From: Seison nebaliae
Lineage: Eukaryota > Rotifera > Pararotatoria > Seisonacea > Seisonidae
Length of the DNA: 32,090 nt
Assembly (NCBI GenBank): GCA_023231475.1
Contig: JALJEE010001751.1
Location: 1 to 32,090, forward strand
Direction: 5' to 3'
The notes under the pieces were generated by a model, which saw only the letters and a list, made by a program, of their open reading frames with translations, did no database searches and was not told the DNA's origin. This document shows positions 20,997 to 30,012 of this stretch, piece after piece (the stretch's first letter is position 1; every line of letters starts with the position of its first letter). The translations under genes and the position numbers were made by a program.

Positions 20997-22027
20997 TGAT
21001 CGGTTTAATTAGATAATTGATGGAAGCAAGTTGGAAGGATTTAGTCAAAAAAATAATTAACATAAAATTAAAATAGAAAAATTATTCGAATTGAATAAAA
21101 TCAAATTTTTAATTGGGAACAACACTATTATTCTTCCATGATATTCCGCATTAACCTTTCTAAATTCCCTTCAATATTTCTCTTTAATTCGAAAATTTCG
21201 AAGATGTTCATTTTATATTCGGTAATTTCCTTTATTAAAAAATGATTTTCTTTTATAGTCGATTGATAGATTTTGAATTTCTAATCTCATAAAACCCTTA
21301 GTCAGAAGTGAGGAAATGGAATGTAGATAAATTGAATTAGTGTTTTCTTAATTACTTTTATTAAGAATCAATAAAGTACGTATAAAATAACAATCAACCA
21401 ATTTCATTGAATCAATTCAATTGAGAATAACTAACATATGTCCAGTCATTTCTCCCCCATGTCGATTGAGTGAATTGTGGGATTAGAAAGAAGACTCCAA
21501 CTTTCTGCTCTGAATGCAACTGAAAATTCAAAAAATCCCACAAGTTCATATTACTCACAACAATAATTAATTACTACTTGCTATTACTATTTTATGCTCG
21601 AACTGATCAAAACAACATTAATACGAAAGTTTTACCCCGAAGGGACAAATGTCCACTAATCGAACAATATAAACAAACAAGAATGTGGGAATGAGAATGT
21701 ATCGATTATAATTCATCGAATATTACGTATTGAATTGTATTTTTTTGATGTCTGGCTAATAAAATTGTTGTGTTGGTTGGAGGTTTGGAAAGAATAATTC
21801 ATAAAAACCGTCAACAAATATCCTGCTTTCAATCGAGGAACATTATATAGCAACTCTAGATTACCATATTAACAATAAACTTTCAGAGGCATCTTCTCCT
21901 CATCTTTTCGTCGATCTATTCTCGTACGTTTTAATACTGATTTATCGAAAAAATTTTAACGTGAAATTAAATTTTTTAATTTTTCTTTTTTTTAGAACGC
22001 TTTTTCACAAACCATTATCCACCCAAA
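20997..22027. other. 1-kb divergent gap
   Basis: AT-rich promoter gap between the one-TM protein gene and the fibrinogen-like gene. A likely 5' UTR intron of the latter is 21928-21995 (starts GTTTTA, ends in a T-run plus AG), placing its transcription start left of 21928. I see no other feature. Confidence 0.4.
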
Positions 22028-22702
22028 ATGATTTTGATGATAATGTTATTCAACTTTCTCTTGAGATTTAATGAAGGACAATTTGGCAGAAATAAGAATA
22101 TTATGTTTATAAAATATGGAGAAACCCGAGGAATCTCTTTACGAAATAATTTGAAACAAATCACCAATTGCACATTAGATTGGGAATGTATGGCTATAGA
22201 GAATGGCGGAAATCCATGTTCTAAACATTGTGTTATACCAACTTTAGTCAAAGATCCACTTCCAGCCTCCGTTACATGTAATAGGCTAAAGAAAGATTTT
22301 GCAATAGAAACAAATTCCATAACAATAGGTATCATTCAGAATTTTATGTCTTATAATGTTCGGTCTTGGACAAATTTTAAATGCGGTTACCATTCCAGTT
22401 ACAATGATTTTTATCTCGGAAATGAGTTCTTATATAATTTTATGATGGAGAAACACATTAACGCTTTGATAATTCGTACTGATGTCAATATCCTCTGCGA
22501 ATTCCAAAAACCTTATCTATTGAACGAAGAAAACCTGTATGAATTGAAAGCAATCATGAAATTGTGTACAGCTGAAGAATTGGAGTATGGACGGTTTCTT
22601 ACAGGAAATGGAGAATTGACATGTAATTCTGGACAGTATCCTGCATTTTGGTTGCATCTTTGTGTAGAAGAAACCTTGAAAATCATAATTACATTCGATT
22701 GA
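22028..22702 (+). CDS. Secreted, divergent fibrinogen-like domain protein, 224 aa
   Basis: A short hydrophobic start (M-I-L-M-I-M-L-F-N-F-L-L) suggests secretion. The segment S-W-T-N-F-K-C-G-Y-H, then N-D-F-Y-L-G-N-E-F-L, matches the fibrinogen C-terminal pattern (W-x-x-Y-K-x-G-F-G, then F-W-L-G-N). A likely counterpart of the W-T-V-I-Q strand precedes it. A hydrophobic strand (I-N-A-L-I-I-R-T-D) follows where the family has L-R-V-D-L, and P-A-F-W-L-H-L-C sits where G-A-W-W-Y-x-x-C is expected. Several cysteines are present, but the Ca-binding loop and the S-N-L-N-G box are not evident. Such domains bind glycans in innate immunity or adhesion; the role here is unknown. The coding part is one exon. 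AATAAA is at 22712-22717. Confidence 0.65.
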   Translation: MILMIMLFNFLLRFNEGQFGRNKNIMFIKYGETRGISLRNNLKQITNCTLDWECMAIENGGNPCSKHCVIPTLVKDPLPASVTCNRLKKDFAIETNSITIGIIQNFMSYNVRSWTNFKCGYHSSYNDFYLGNEFLYNFMMEKHINALIIRTDVNILCEFQKPYLLNEENLYELKAIMKLCTAEELEYGRFLTGNGELTCNSGQYPAFWLHLCVEETLKIIITFD

Positions 22703-23386
22703 AAGAATAATAATAAAATTATGAGAACAGTTAAAACTAATTTATCAGAAAGTAGATTGAAGTTTTAATATTTTTTGTTTCACAAATTCTCCTCCTTCTC
22801 TCAAATTTATTGCATTAAAAGAAGAAAAAAGAAATTAAATGTTCAAATCTCATTAAAGAATTCTCTAATAGAACATTCAGAAAATTCTTTCTCTTCTTGG
22901 ATTAATTGTAATCAAGATATAATTCACAAATAAAAAATTTGCTAATGGACATTTCTTCAAGTTTAAAGAACGGGACACGTGATAAAGTTTATGGAATATA
23001 GACTCATAATTACTGAACTTACATACTCTTTAGAAATATAGTACTTCATCTTATTTTCCTGTTGAATTTACCGGATAAAAAAGGAAATTTATTTGGAACA
23101 AATTCTTGATAAATATGATTGTTTTTCTTCACCATTTCGATGATTATTGAACGAAGTTATTCATTGTGCACGCAATAACGAACAATGAAACAGTGTCAAA
23201 GTGGATTAGAGTTTGTTAGAAAAGTCCCGATCTCAACTTGACCTGAATTGTTCATTGATTTTCGCTCCTTATTACGTTTATTGTACACGTGTATTAATAA
23301 AAGTTATGCACATGTTTATAATAATAAACGATTAATTTATTTTATATAATAATCAATTTTTAATCCACATATGATATATATTAATT
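22703..23386. other. AT-rich gap
   Basis: This 684-bp gap lies between two plus-strand genes. It holds the first gene's polyadenylation signal, a few short palindromes (for example near 23160-23190) and the promoter of the next gene. No coding exon was seen. Confidence 0.4.
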
Positions 23387-24645
23387 ATGACGACTTTCCA
23401 TATTGTTCATTATTTCTTATTGGCCCTCTTTGGTCTTATTTGCTGTAATTGTGTACCATTGACAAATAATGAAGGAGAAAGGATGTGGGATTCGACGGAA
23501 ATTATTCGGAAAGCGTTAGATATCGATAACGACGTGTTCTACACAGTTTATCAAAACAATTCCACTTGTATCTTATCGAACAAAGAGAATTATCTTTGTC
23601 TTACAGGAATTGTAACCATTAACAAAAGTTTAAAGAAGAATAGTTTCCTATTGTCCCAATACAATTCTTCCAAATTATATATCTTTGATTTGGAGAACCG
23701 TGCAAAATGTCGATTTTTCGATTATGAAATTTATCATTCTCGATCACTCACTACCGATCAAATTAACTGTCAGATATATGTATTAACCGAAAAATTGGCA
23801 ATTCTATACAAGATGAAAGAATTAAAGAAGATAAAGGAGAAAAATATACCTTTCCATTTGGCTGCTATTTCCTCTTTCTTCAAATTGGAGAGCATTATCA
23901 CTTTTCAATACATCTCAAAAATGAAGTTCGTAATTTTTTACAATTCGATCATTAACTAAACTATTTTTTTCTAGTTTATTGTACATTTTAACTGATCGAA
24001 ACGTTTGGTATTGCCATATAGGCAGTACGATAAGAAAGTGTAGGAAAACAGGAATTTACATGAAAGACGAATATACTCGACAATTACAATCGAATGGATA
24101 TTCTTGTGCATTCCATGCCAGGAATTTAATTGTTGACGACCTATACAACTCTCGACGAGAGCAATATTCGTTACCACATGCTTTCCAAAAACATTATTCC
24201 AACATGTGTTTCATTACCGACCAAACGATCCTCATTTATTCAAATTTTCAAATTTGGAAATTCAACGTCACAATGAACCAATTCGTCTTTCTTTCTAATT
24301 TAAAAAATATCAAATTCCTCCAATTCATCCAAATCCCCTCCAGGTTTTCTTCTTCTTTTCTCCCATGTCGTCTAATAATCTTTTATCATAAATCAATTCT
24401 GAAGTGAGGAAAAGAATTGTCCAAACACAAATATTACTTCAGAAACGGAATGTGAAGTTTTCAAAAATACCAATATAGACGAACCACAATTGCCTCAAAA
24501 CTGGACTCAAGTATCGAATGTTAACCGCGTGTTTCGTATGGTAAAACTCACCTTAATTTTGTTAATTTTAATCTGTGTACTTTTGATGATGAGCGTCATA
24601 GTTTCAATACATGTTACTGAATTCAATATTTCGATAATACGATAA
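23387..24645 (+). CDS. Unrecognised type I membrane protein, 3 exons, 382 aa
   Basis: I do not recognise a family. Exons are 23387-23925, 23975-24343 and 24405-24645; introns are 49 and 61 bp and phases agree. An N-terminal signal peptide (F-L-L-A-L-F-G-L-I-C-C-N-C) is followed by a 325-residue extracellular part with several N-glycosylation sites (N-S-T, N-K-S, N-S-S, N-I-T, N-W-T) and spaced cysteines. A transmembrane helix at about 350-373 (L-T-L-I-L-L-I-L-I-C-V-L-L) and a tail of about 10 residues end the protein. Recurrent strand-like pieces such as L-L-Y-I-L-T-D-R-N-V-W-Y-C and I-L-I-Y-S-N-F-Q-I-W-K-F hint at a beta-propeller; that is a guess. The short tail argues against a signalling domain inside the cell. 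AATAAA is at 24777-24782. Confidence 0.88.
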
Positions 24646-25087
24646 AAACGTCAAGGAAGTTGCAATTTTTTTTGTAAAACAAAATTTTAGGATAATAACT
24701 CTAATTAATTCCTATCTAGATCACATGTTCGTATATAAATGTTACAAAATTCAACAAAAATTTATGTACAGATAACAATAAAAAGAAGTATCGATAAATA
24801 ATAATATAATTCAAAATTTTATTTCATTTTCAACAAATTCTCCATTTGTAAGACGTTGTAAGAGTTGTTATCTTTCAACAAAAAACGAAATTTTTCAAAA
24901 ATTAAATAAAAATTTTATTTGAATAAAAAAAAAGTAGAAAATTTTATTTAAATTTTCCCACTTTGACTCAATTGGAGAATGATAAATAAAATGTTTTGTT
25001 TCGATAAGGAAAATGTGAATATTATTCCTTGGCATTTTTCTTTTTAAAAAAAAATTAACGAGAAAATTTTATATGAACAATTTGTGT
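24646..25087. other. Convergent AT-rich 3' gap
   Basis: This 442-bp gap lies between the convergent type I membrane protein gene and PPP1R7. It contains the AATAAA at 24777-24782 and long A/T runs. Nothing else is seen. Confidence 0.5.
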
Positions 25088-26131
25088 TTACAGACGACAT
25101 AAAGTCGCATCGATTTGTCTCAATTCTGGAAGAATTAATTTCAGTTTAAATCGATAATTGTCGACGGAAGCGGCAGGATTCATTTCCAAATAAATGCAAG
25201 ATAATTTGTTTAAATTCTTCAAATGATTTGTTTCTGTCCAAGTGATTTCATTCTTATTCAACCACAATTCTGCTAAATGAACCAAATCATTAATTGCTTC
25301 GATATCAGTGATCATATTGTCAGCAGCATCTAACACTGTCAACATTTTACAAGGTTGAACACCATTTAACGATTTGAGTTTATTAGCAGACGCATAAAAT
25401 TGATCGAGTTGAGGCAAATTTTCCAATTCGTTTCCAAGTGATTCGAAATAGTTGGAGTTGACATCGAGAATCGCGAGTTGTTTCAATTCCCGCAAATTCT
25501 CCAAATGTTCCAAGTAATTTTTCCCTAAATATAACTCCTTCAAATTTTTCAATGCATCCAAATTCTCAATTTTCCTTATTTGATTGTCGCCTAATTCGAG
25601 ATATTTCAACGATTCCAATCCGTCTAATCCTTCGATGGTTTGTAGTCGATTGTTCACTAAATACAAATTCTCTAACGATTTCAATTCACTTAAATTCTCG
25701 ATCTTCTTTATTCGGTTATATGACAAATCTAAACTCTTCAAATGAACGAGACTTCCCAAATTTTCAATTTTTTCAATCTGATTGTCATACAAATCCAATT
25801 CCATTAAAGTTTGAGAGATTGGTGTCAAATTCTCTATTTGTTTAATTAAATTATTTCTGAGACATATCGTTTGACATGCTTTCAACTGCTCCAAATTTTC
25901 GATTTTTGCGATTCGACAATGCTCATAATAAACGTCCAAAGCATCCGGATCAGTCACCATTAACGGATAAGTTTTCACCGGTGGTCTGTCTGTATTCTTT
26001 TCCGCTTTACCTTCCTCTTCTTTTTTCTCCAATTTCACAGTGTCCATTTTCACATGTTCCTCTTGTTTCACTTTCACTTCATTCTCTTTCACTTGACCAT
26101 CATCAGACACAACATTTTCCTCTTTGTCCAT
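25088..26131 (-). CDS. PPP1R7: Protein phosphatase 1 regulatory subunit 7 (sds22), intronless, 347 aa
   Basis: Regulator of PP1 in nucleus and cytosol; sds22 binds the PP1 catalytic subunit and is involved in PP1 biogenesis and mitosis. After a charged Lys/Glu-rich N-terminus of about 60 residues come roughly 11 tandem 22-residue SDS22-type leucine-rich repeats, such as L-K-S-L-D-L-S-Y-N-R-I-K-K-I-E-N-L and L-K-Y-L-E-L-G-D-N-Q-I-R-K-I-E-N-L. An LRR cap with N-P-A-A and Y-R-F-K-L-K-L-I-L-P-E-L-R-Q-I-D-A-T closes the protein. Human PPP1R7 is 360 aa. I start at the ATG whose reading is M-D-K-E-E; the codons just upstream in frame contain no ATG. There are no introns, unlike most neighbours. Confidence 0.96.
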   Translation of the reverse strand: MDKEENVVSDDGQVKENEVKVKQEEHVKMDTVKLEKKEEEGKAEKNTDRPPVKTYPLMVTDPDALDVYYEHCRIAKIENLEQLKACQTICLRNNLIKQIENLTPISQTLMELDLYDNQIEKIENLGSLVHLKSLDLSYNRIKKIENLSELKSLENLYLVNNRLQTIEGLDGLESLKYLELGDNQIRKIENLDALKNLKELYLGKNYLEHLENLRELKQLAILDVNSNYFESLGNELENLPQLDQFYASANKLKSLNGVQPCKMLTVLDAADNMITDIEAINDLVHLAELWLNKNEITWTETNHLKNLNKLSCIYLEMNPAASVDNYRFKLKLILPELRQIDATLCRL

Positions 26132-26719
26132 TACTCTCAATCTCGACGAATGCGAATTACAGTTTTTTCAAAGATAAATGACGATTGTTTCACAATGAAA
26201 TCGATTGAACAAAAGAATATTCCTTCATACACTTTCTTCAATAAACTCACGTAATTCAAATTAATTTCCTCATTTTCTACAATGAAACATTTAAAAAAAA
26301 ACCGTTCAAAATCTAAGTTTATCAGCTCATTATGATTCGTCATTCTTCAATAATACACAAATTAAAAATTTCCTACTTTTATTCAAATTGGCACGCCAAA
26401 TATTAGAAATAATTTAAAAATATTGTGAAAATTTAATTTCAATTTTAAAAATAATTAAAATTTAAATTTCTAAAAAATTTTCCTAATAATTCTACTTGAG
26501 ATTTTTGGGATAATTCAATTTAAATTTTATGAATAAAACTTACCCGAAAATTGAAATTTTCACTAAAAAGGAAATTTTATTTAATATTCCAAAAATTCCT
26601 TAAATCAAATTCTTATTTTAATTTCCGAACACAGGCACACACATACACTCCTTCCCTCTTAATTATTTTCATAAAATGGAAATTATGATGAGTCAACCGA
26701 ATTATGAAGTAATTTGTAA
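26132..26719. other. AT-rich spacer, GIGYF 3' / PPP1R7 5'
   Basis: This 588-bp spacer separates two minus-strand genes and is made mostly of A/T runs. It should contain the GIGYF 3' end and the PPP1R7 promoter. I see no coding exon. Confidence 0.5.
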
Positions 26720-29700
26720 TCAAGAAGGCCCTTGTACCCAATGGGCAAGGGGTTTTGGTTGTCCGCTGTTCGTTTGAAGTTGACAATAGATGCCTCGTCT
26801 AACACATTCTCGTTTCTCTAAATATAGTAGTGCAAGTCGTTCACTCTCTTTAATAGATACATAATATTCTTTGCGTAAGAATCCACCAATGTCCTTCTTC
26901 GATGTACTCTTCGACATGATTAGTAAAACTTCATCGACTATTTCCATAAAATGTTAATTGGATGAATGATTTAAAATAAACTGTTGGATGATTCTGAGTG
27001 TGGCATGGTATATAAGAACCATCGTTTGAAATCCTCCGAATTTAATTCGACCTAAAACCAATTGAATTGAGGAAATTGAAGAAAAAGAAAAGTTAACGCG
27101 TTGTGTTCCCTCCCGCAAATTTGATGTGCTATCCCAAAAATTATATCTTTGTCCCATATTCGGAATATTTGCCTGTCCATTCGAATTGGGAAAATTCAAA
27201 TTTGGTGGTTTTTGAAAAGAAGACGGCTCTGTGAAAATCGGTAGTTGATCATGATTTAATTGTTGATTTAACTCCTTAAATGTCGTTTGCAAATTATTAT
27301 TAGACTCCTGAGAAAGATTTCATCAAAATTATTTGAAAACGGAGGAAAACATTCAAATTGGAAGGGAAATGTTGCTCATGATTGTCAAAGAAGTTGGATG
27401 ATGAAAATTCGTCTGGTGACGGTTTCCTTCTCATTCTGTTATCGTTCGAACTGTCATTAATTTGATTCAGTAACGATTGGTTAGATATCTCCGTCGGTTG
27501 ATGATGTTCCACACAATTCATACTGGTTGGCATCTTATCCATCAGATCATTCCTAATGATTGGTGATTCAACCTAATTCCATTGAAATAGAAAATAAGAA
27601 TTTTTAAATTAATTCATCAAATAAACTTCTTTATTAACAGATTCGTTATTGAACTTTAATTCGTTAATCAATTCGTTCGTCGCAAAATTGTCAATCGCAC
27701 AATCACTAAACGATAAAAATATTAATTAGATAATTGAGAGATTTTATGGAAAATATGTAAATTTAATAATTCTAATGATCTTTATATACGAACTTTGGAA
27801 AAAATAATTTGGTTGAAATTGGTCCTTTGGAAATGGCTTCTTCTATTTTCTTTTCCAATATAGACGAACCATAAAAATGAGCTTTCTTCTCGATATTCTT
27901 ACAATTACCTTCAATGATCGGTGGGTATTCGCTATAATAAAACGGATTCTTCTTCTCTTTCTCATCCGTCTTCCACAGTACACAATAATCATACAATCTA
28001 TAAAATTTATCATCAACTCCACGCTTGCATGGGAGATCGGCAGTGAAATATTTGCCATCGAACCAGTCGATCATAGTTTGACGATTGTATGGACCATGAA
28101 TAACGGTTTTGGGGTCGATGTAAAACCATTCGTAAGCATAACAATTATCATCGGGTAATGAACTGATCATTTTCGTCAATAATTTCTTTCCACTCATCAC
28201 CACCGCATTTGACATTCCTCGATTGGTCTGTTGATTGAGGAGTAAGTCAACTTTAATTTTATTGAACGTTTCCTTCTGCTTATTATCAGGATTATTCCAA
28301 ACATTTCTCGGAACATTATGATTCGTTTTCACCACTTTATGTTGTTGTTCGTTCTCTGATTTCATTTTCATATAATTCTCATTTGAATCATTCATTGAAC
28401 GAGATGAATTGATGGGTGGAAAGTTTTGTGATAATTCGTTGAAATTCCCTTCATCCAAACTCATTCGATACATGACATTCATCATTTGATTGTCTGAAAT
28501 ATTTTGTTGACTTTTCGTTCGATTTTCATTTAATTTTCCAAAAGATTCATTCGTTCCTGTTGAAATTAATTGATCAAAATTTTTACATTTAAAGTGTGTC
28601 TTATCAACCGAAATCGAATCAGAGAATAATTCTTCATTTATCGGTAAATGATCGTCTTGAGAGAAAGTGTGAAAATTCTTCTCGTCGTTGTCATCGTCAA
28701 CTGGAATTTGATCATTAATTGTCGTCAGTTCAGCTGGGAAATCTTCTTTAATTTCACCAAATTCTAAAATTGGATTTATGGAATCATTCACTTTACTCTC
28801 ATCTGTCAACTGTTCACATTTCGTTTGAATGGCTTCCTTCATTTCTTTTCCGATTTCATTTTCCTTCTCGTCCGTCTCAATATCAACAATTATTTGATCA
28901 TCCGATCGCTTAGAGAGTGAATCATGATCCATTTCCATTTTCTCCTGTGACGAGGTGTGAATAGAAGATTTGGAATTGGGAGGAATGTGTCGTTGCTTCG
29001 AATAATGACTCGAATTGTCAGAATGAAGAAATGTAAGTTTGGTATCTTCTGATTCAGTGTCATTACGAGATGATGCAGGAAAATAAGAATGGTTCATATA
29101 TCTCTTGACTACTGGACCACCGTGCACTCCAGTACGCATCGGAAAATTTTTGTTGATGAGTGTTCTAATATCATCCGGTTTCTTATATTCATCTTCTTTC
29201 AATAATAAATTAGTCGATTTCAAAATTTCATAAAATTCATTTTCTCTTTCAAATTTGTATTGATTGTCACTGGTTGACATCTCGTCAAATATTTCGAGTA
29301 AACGTTCGTTGGAATAATAAAGATGTCCTTTCTTCTCATCTTTGATTGAAGTGGATTTTATTACTTCATCATTTGATAATTTCTCATCCTTCACAATTTG
29401 CCCTACACACAATTGCTCATCTTCATGACTGTAAGAGCTTCGTTGATTTCGTGGACGTCTCGAATTCGTCACAAATTTGAGGAATGGCAAACGCTTCCCA
29501 CTCGAATGACCACCACTTCCAATTCCCTCGTTGTAATGAAATTGTCGATGAGAATTATGATGATAATTATGATGATGGTGATGATAATGAGAAGTATTAT
29601 TAATATTATTATTATTATTATTGTTCGTATTCGTTCCGAAAGTTCCATCATTATTCCGCGCAAATGAACCGGTTCCAGCGCGCGGTCTATTTCCTTTAAA

Positions 29701-30012
29701 ATTTGCTCGACCAAACGTCGAACTTCCAACATTCGAACGATTGTGGAGATTACCACCATTCCCACCACCACCTAGAGCGTTGTTGTTGTTATTATTTTTA
29801 TTAGGATTCGAATACATCTTACTTCCATGATAACAATGAGAATTATTGTTGTTATTATTTATATTGGCATTATTCCCTGAATTAATTGCTCTGCAATTTT
29901 GATGATGTTGTTCTTGTTCGTGAGCGATCTCTTCCGTAGGAATATCGAATTGACTGGAAAGCCAATCAGGTACAAAATCGGATTCTTTTTTCTTCTTCTT
30001 TTGTTCTTCCAT
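26720..30012 (-). CDS. GIGYF-type GYF-domain translational repressor, 6 exons, 1005 aa
   Basis: GIGYF proteins bridge the cap-binding protein 4EHP to silencing and decay factors through a GYF domain that binds proline motifs. Exons: 30012-27794, 27705-27627, 27572-27351, 27307-27098, 27051-26982, 26937-26720. Introns are 88, 54, 43, 46 and 44 bp and the phases agree. Parts: an N-terminal V-P-D-W-L-S-S motif like the family's G-P-E-W-L; Asn/His/Gly-rich tracts; a 4E-binding motif Y-S-N-E-R-L-L (233-239, Y-x4-L-hydrophobic); a long acidic Ser-rich middle; a GYF domain (about 622-682) with W-F-Y-I-D-P, H-G-P-Y, M-I-D-W-F and L-P-C-K-R; and a C-terminal helical domain (about 911-1000) with F-K-R-W-F, G-G-F-L-R-K-E-Y and A-L-L-Y-L-E-K-R-E-C, matching the conserved GIGYF C-terminus. 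The start is the ATG reading M-E-E-Q-K. Confidence 0.92.

Noticed and set aside
25552-26254. Plus-strand frames opposite PPP1R7
   Set aside because: They are shadows of the leucine-rich repeat codons and the Lys/Glu-rich N-terminus.
29398-29830. Frames opposite the GIGYF N-terminal half (Met/Ile-rich and Pro/Leu-rich)
   Set aside because: They are mirror translations of the Asn/His/Gly codon tracts in GIGYF.
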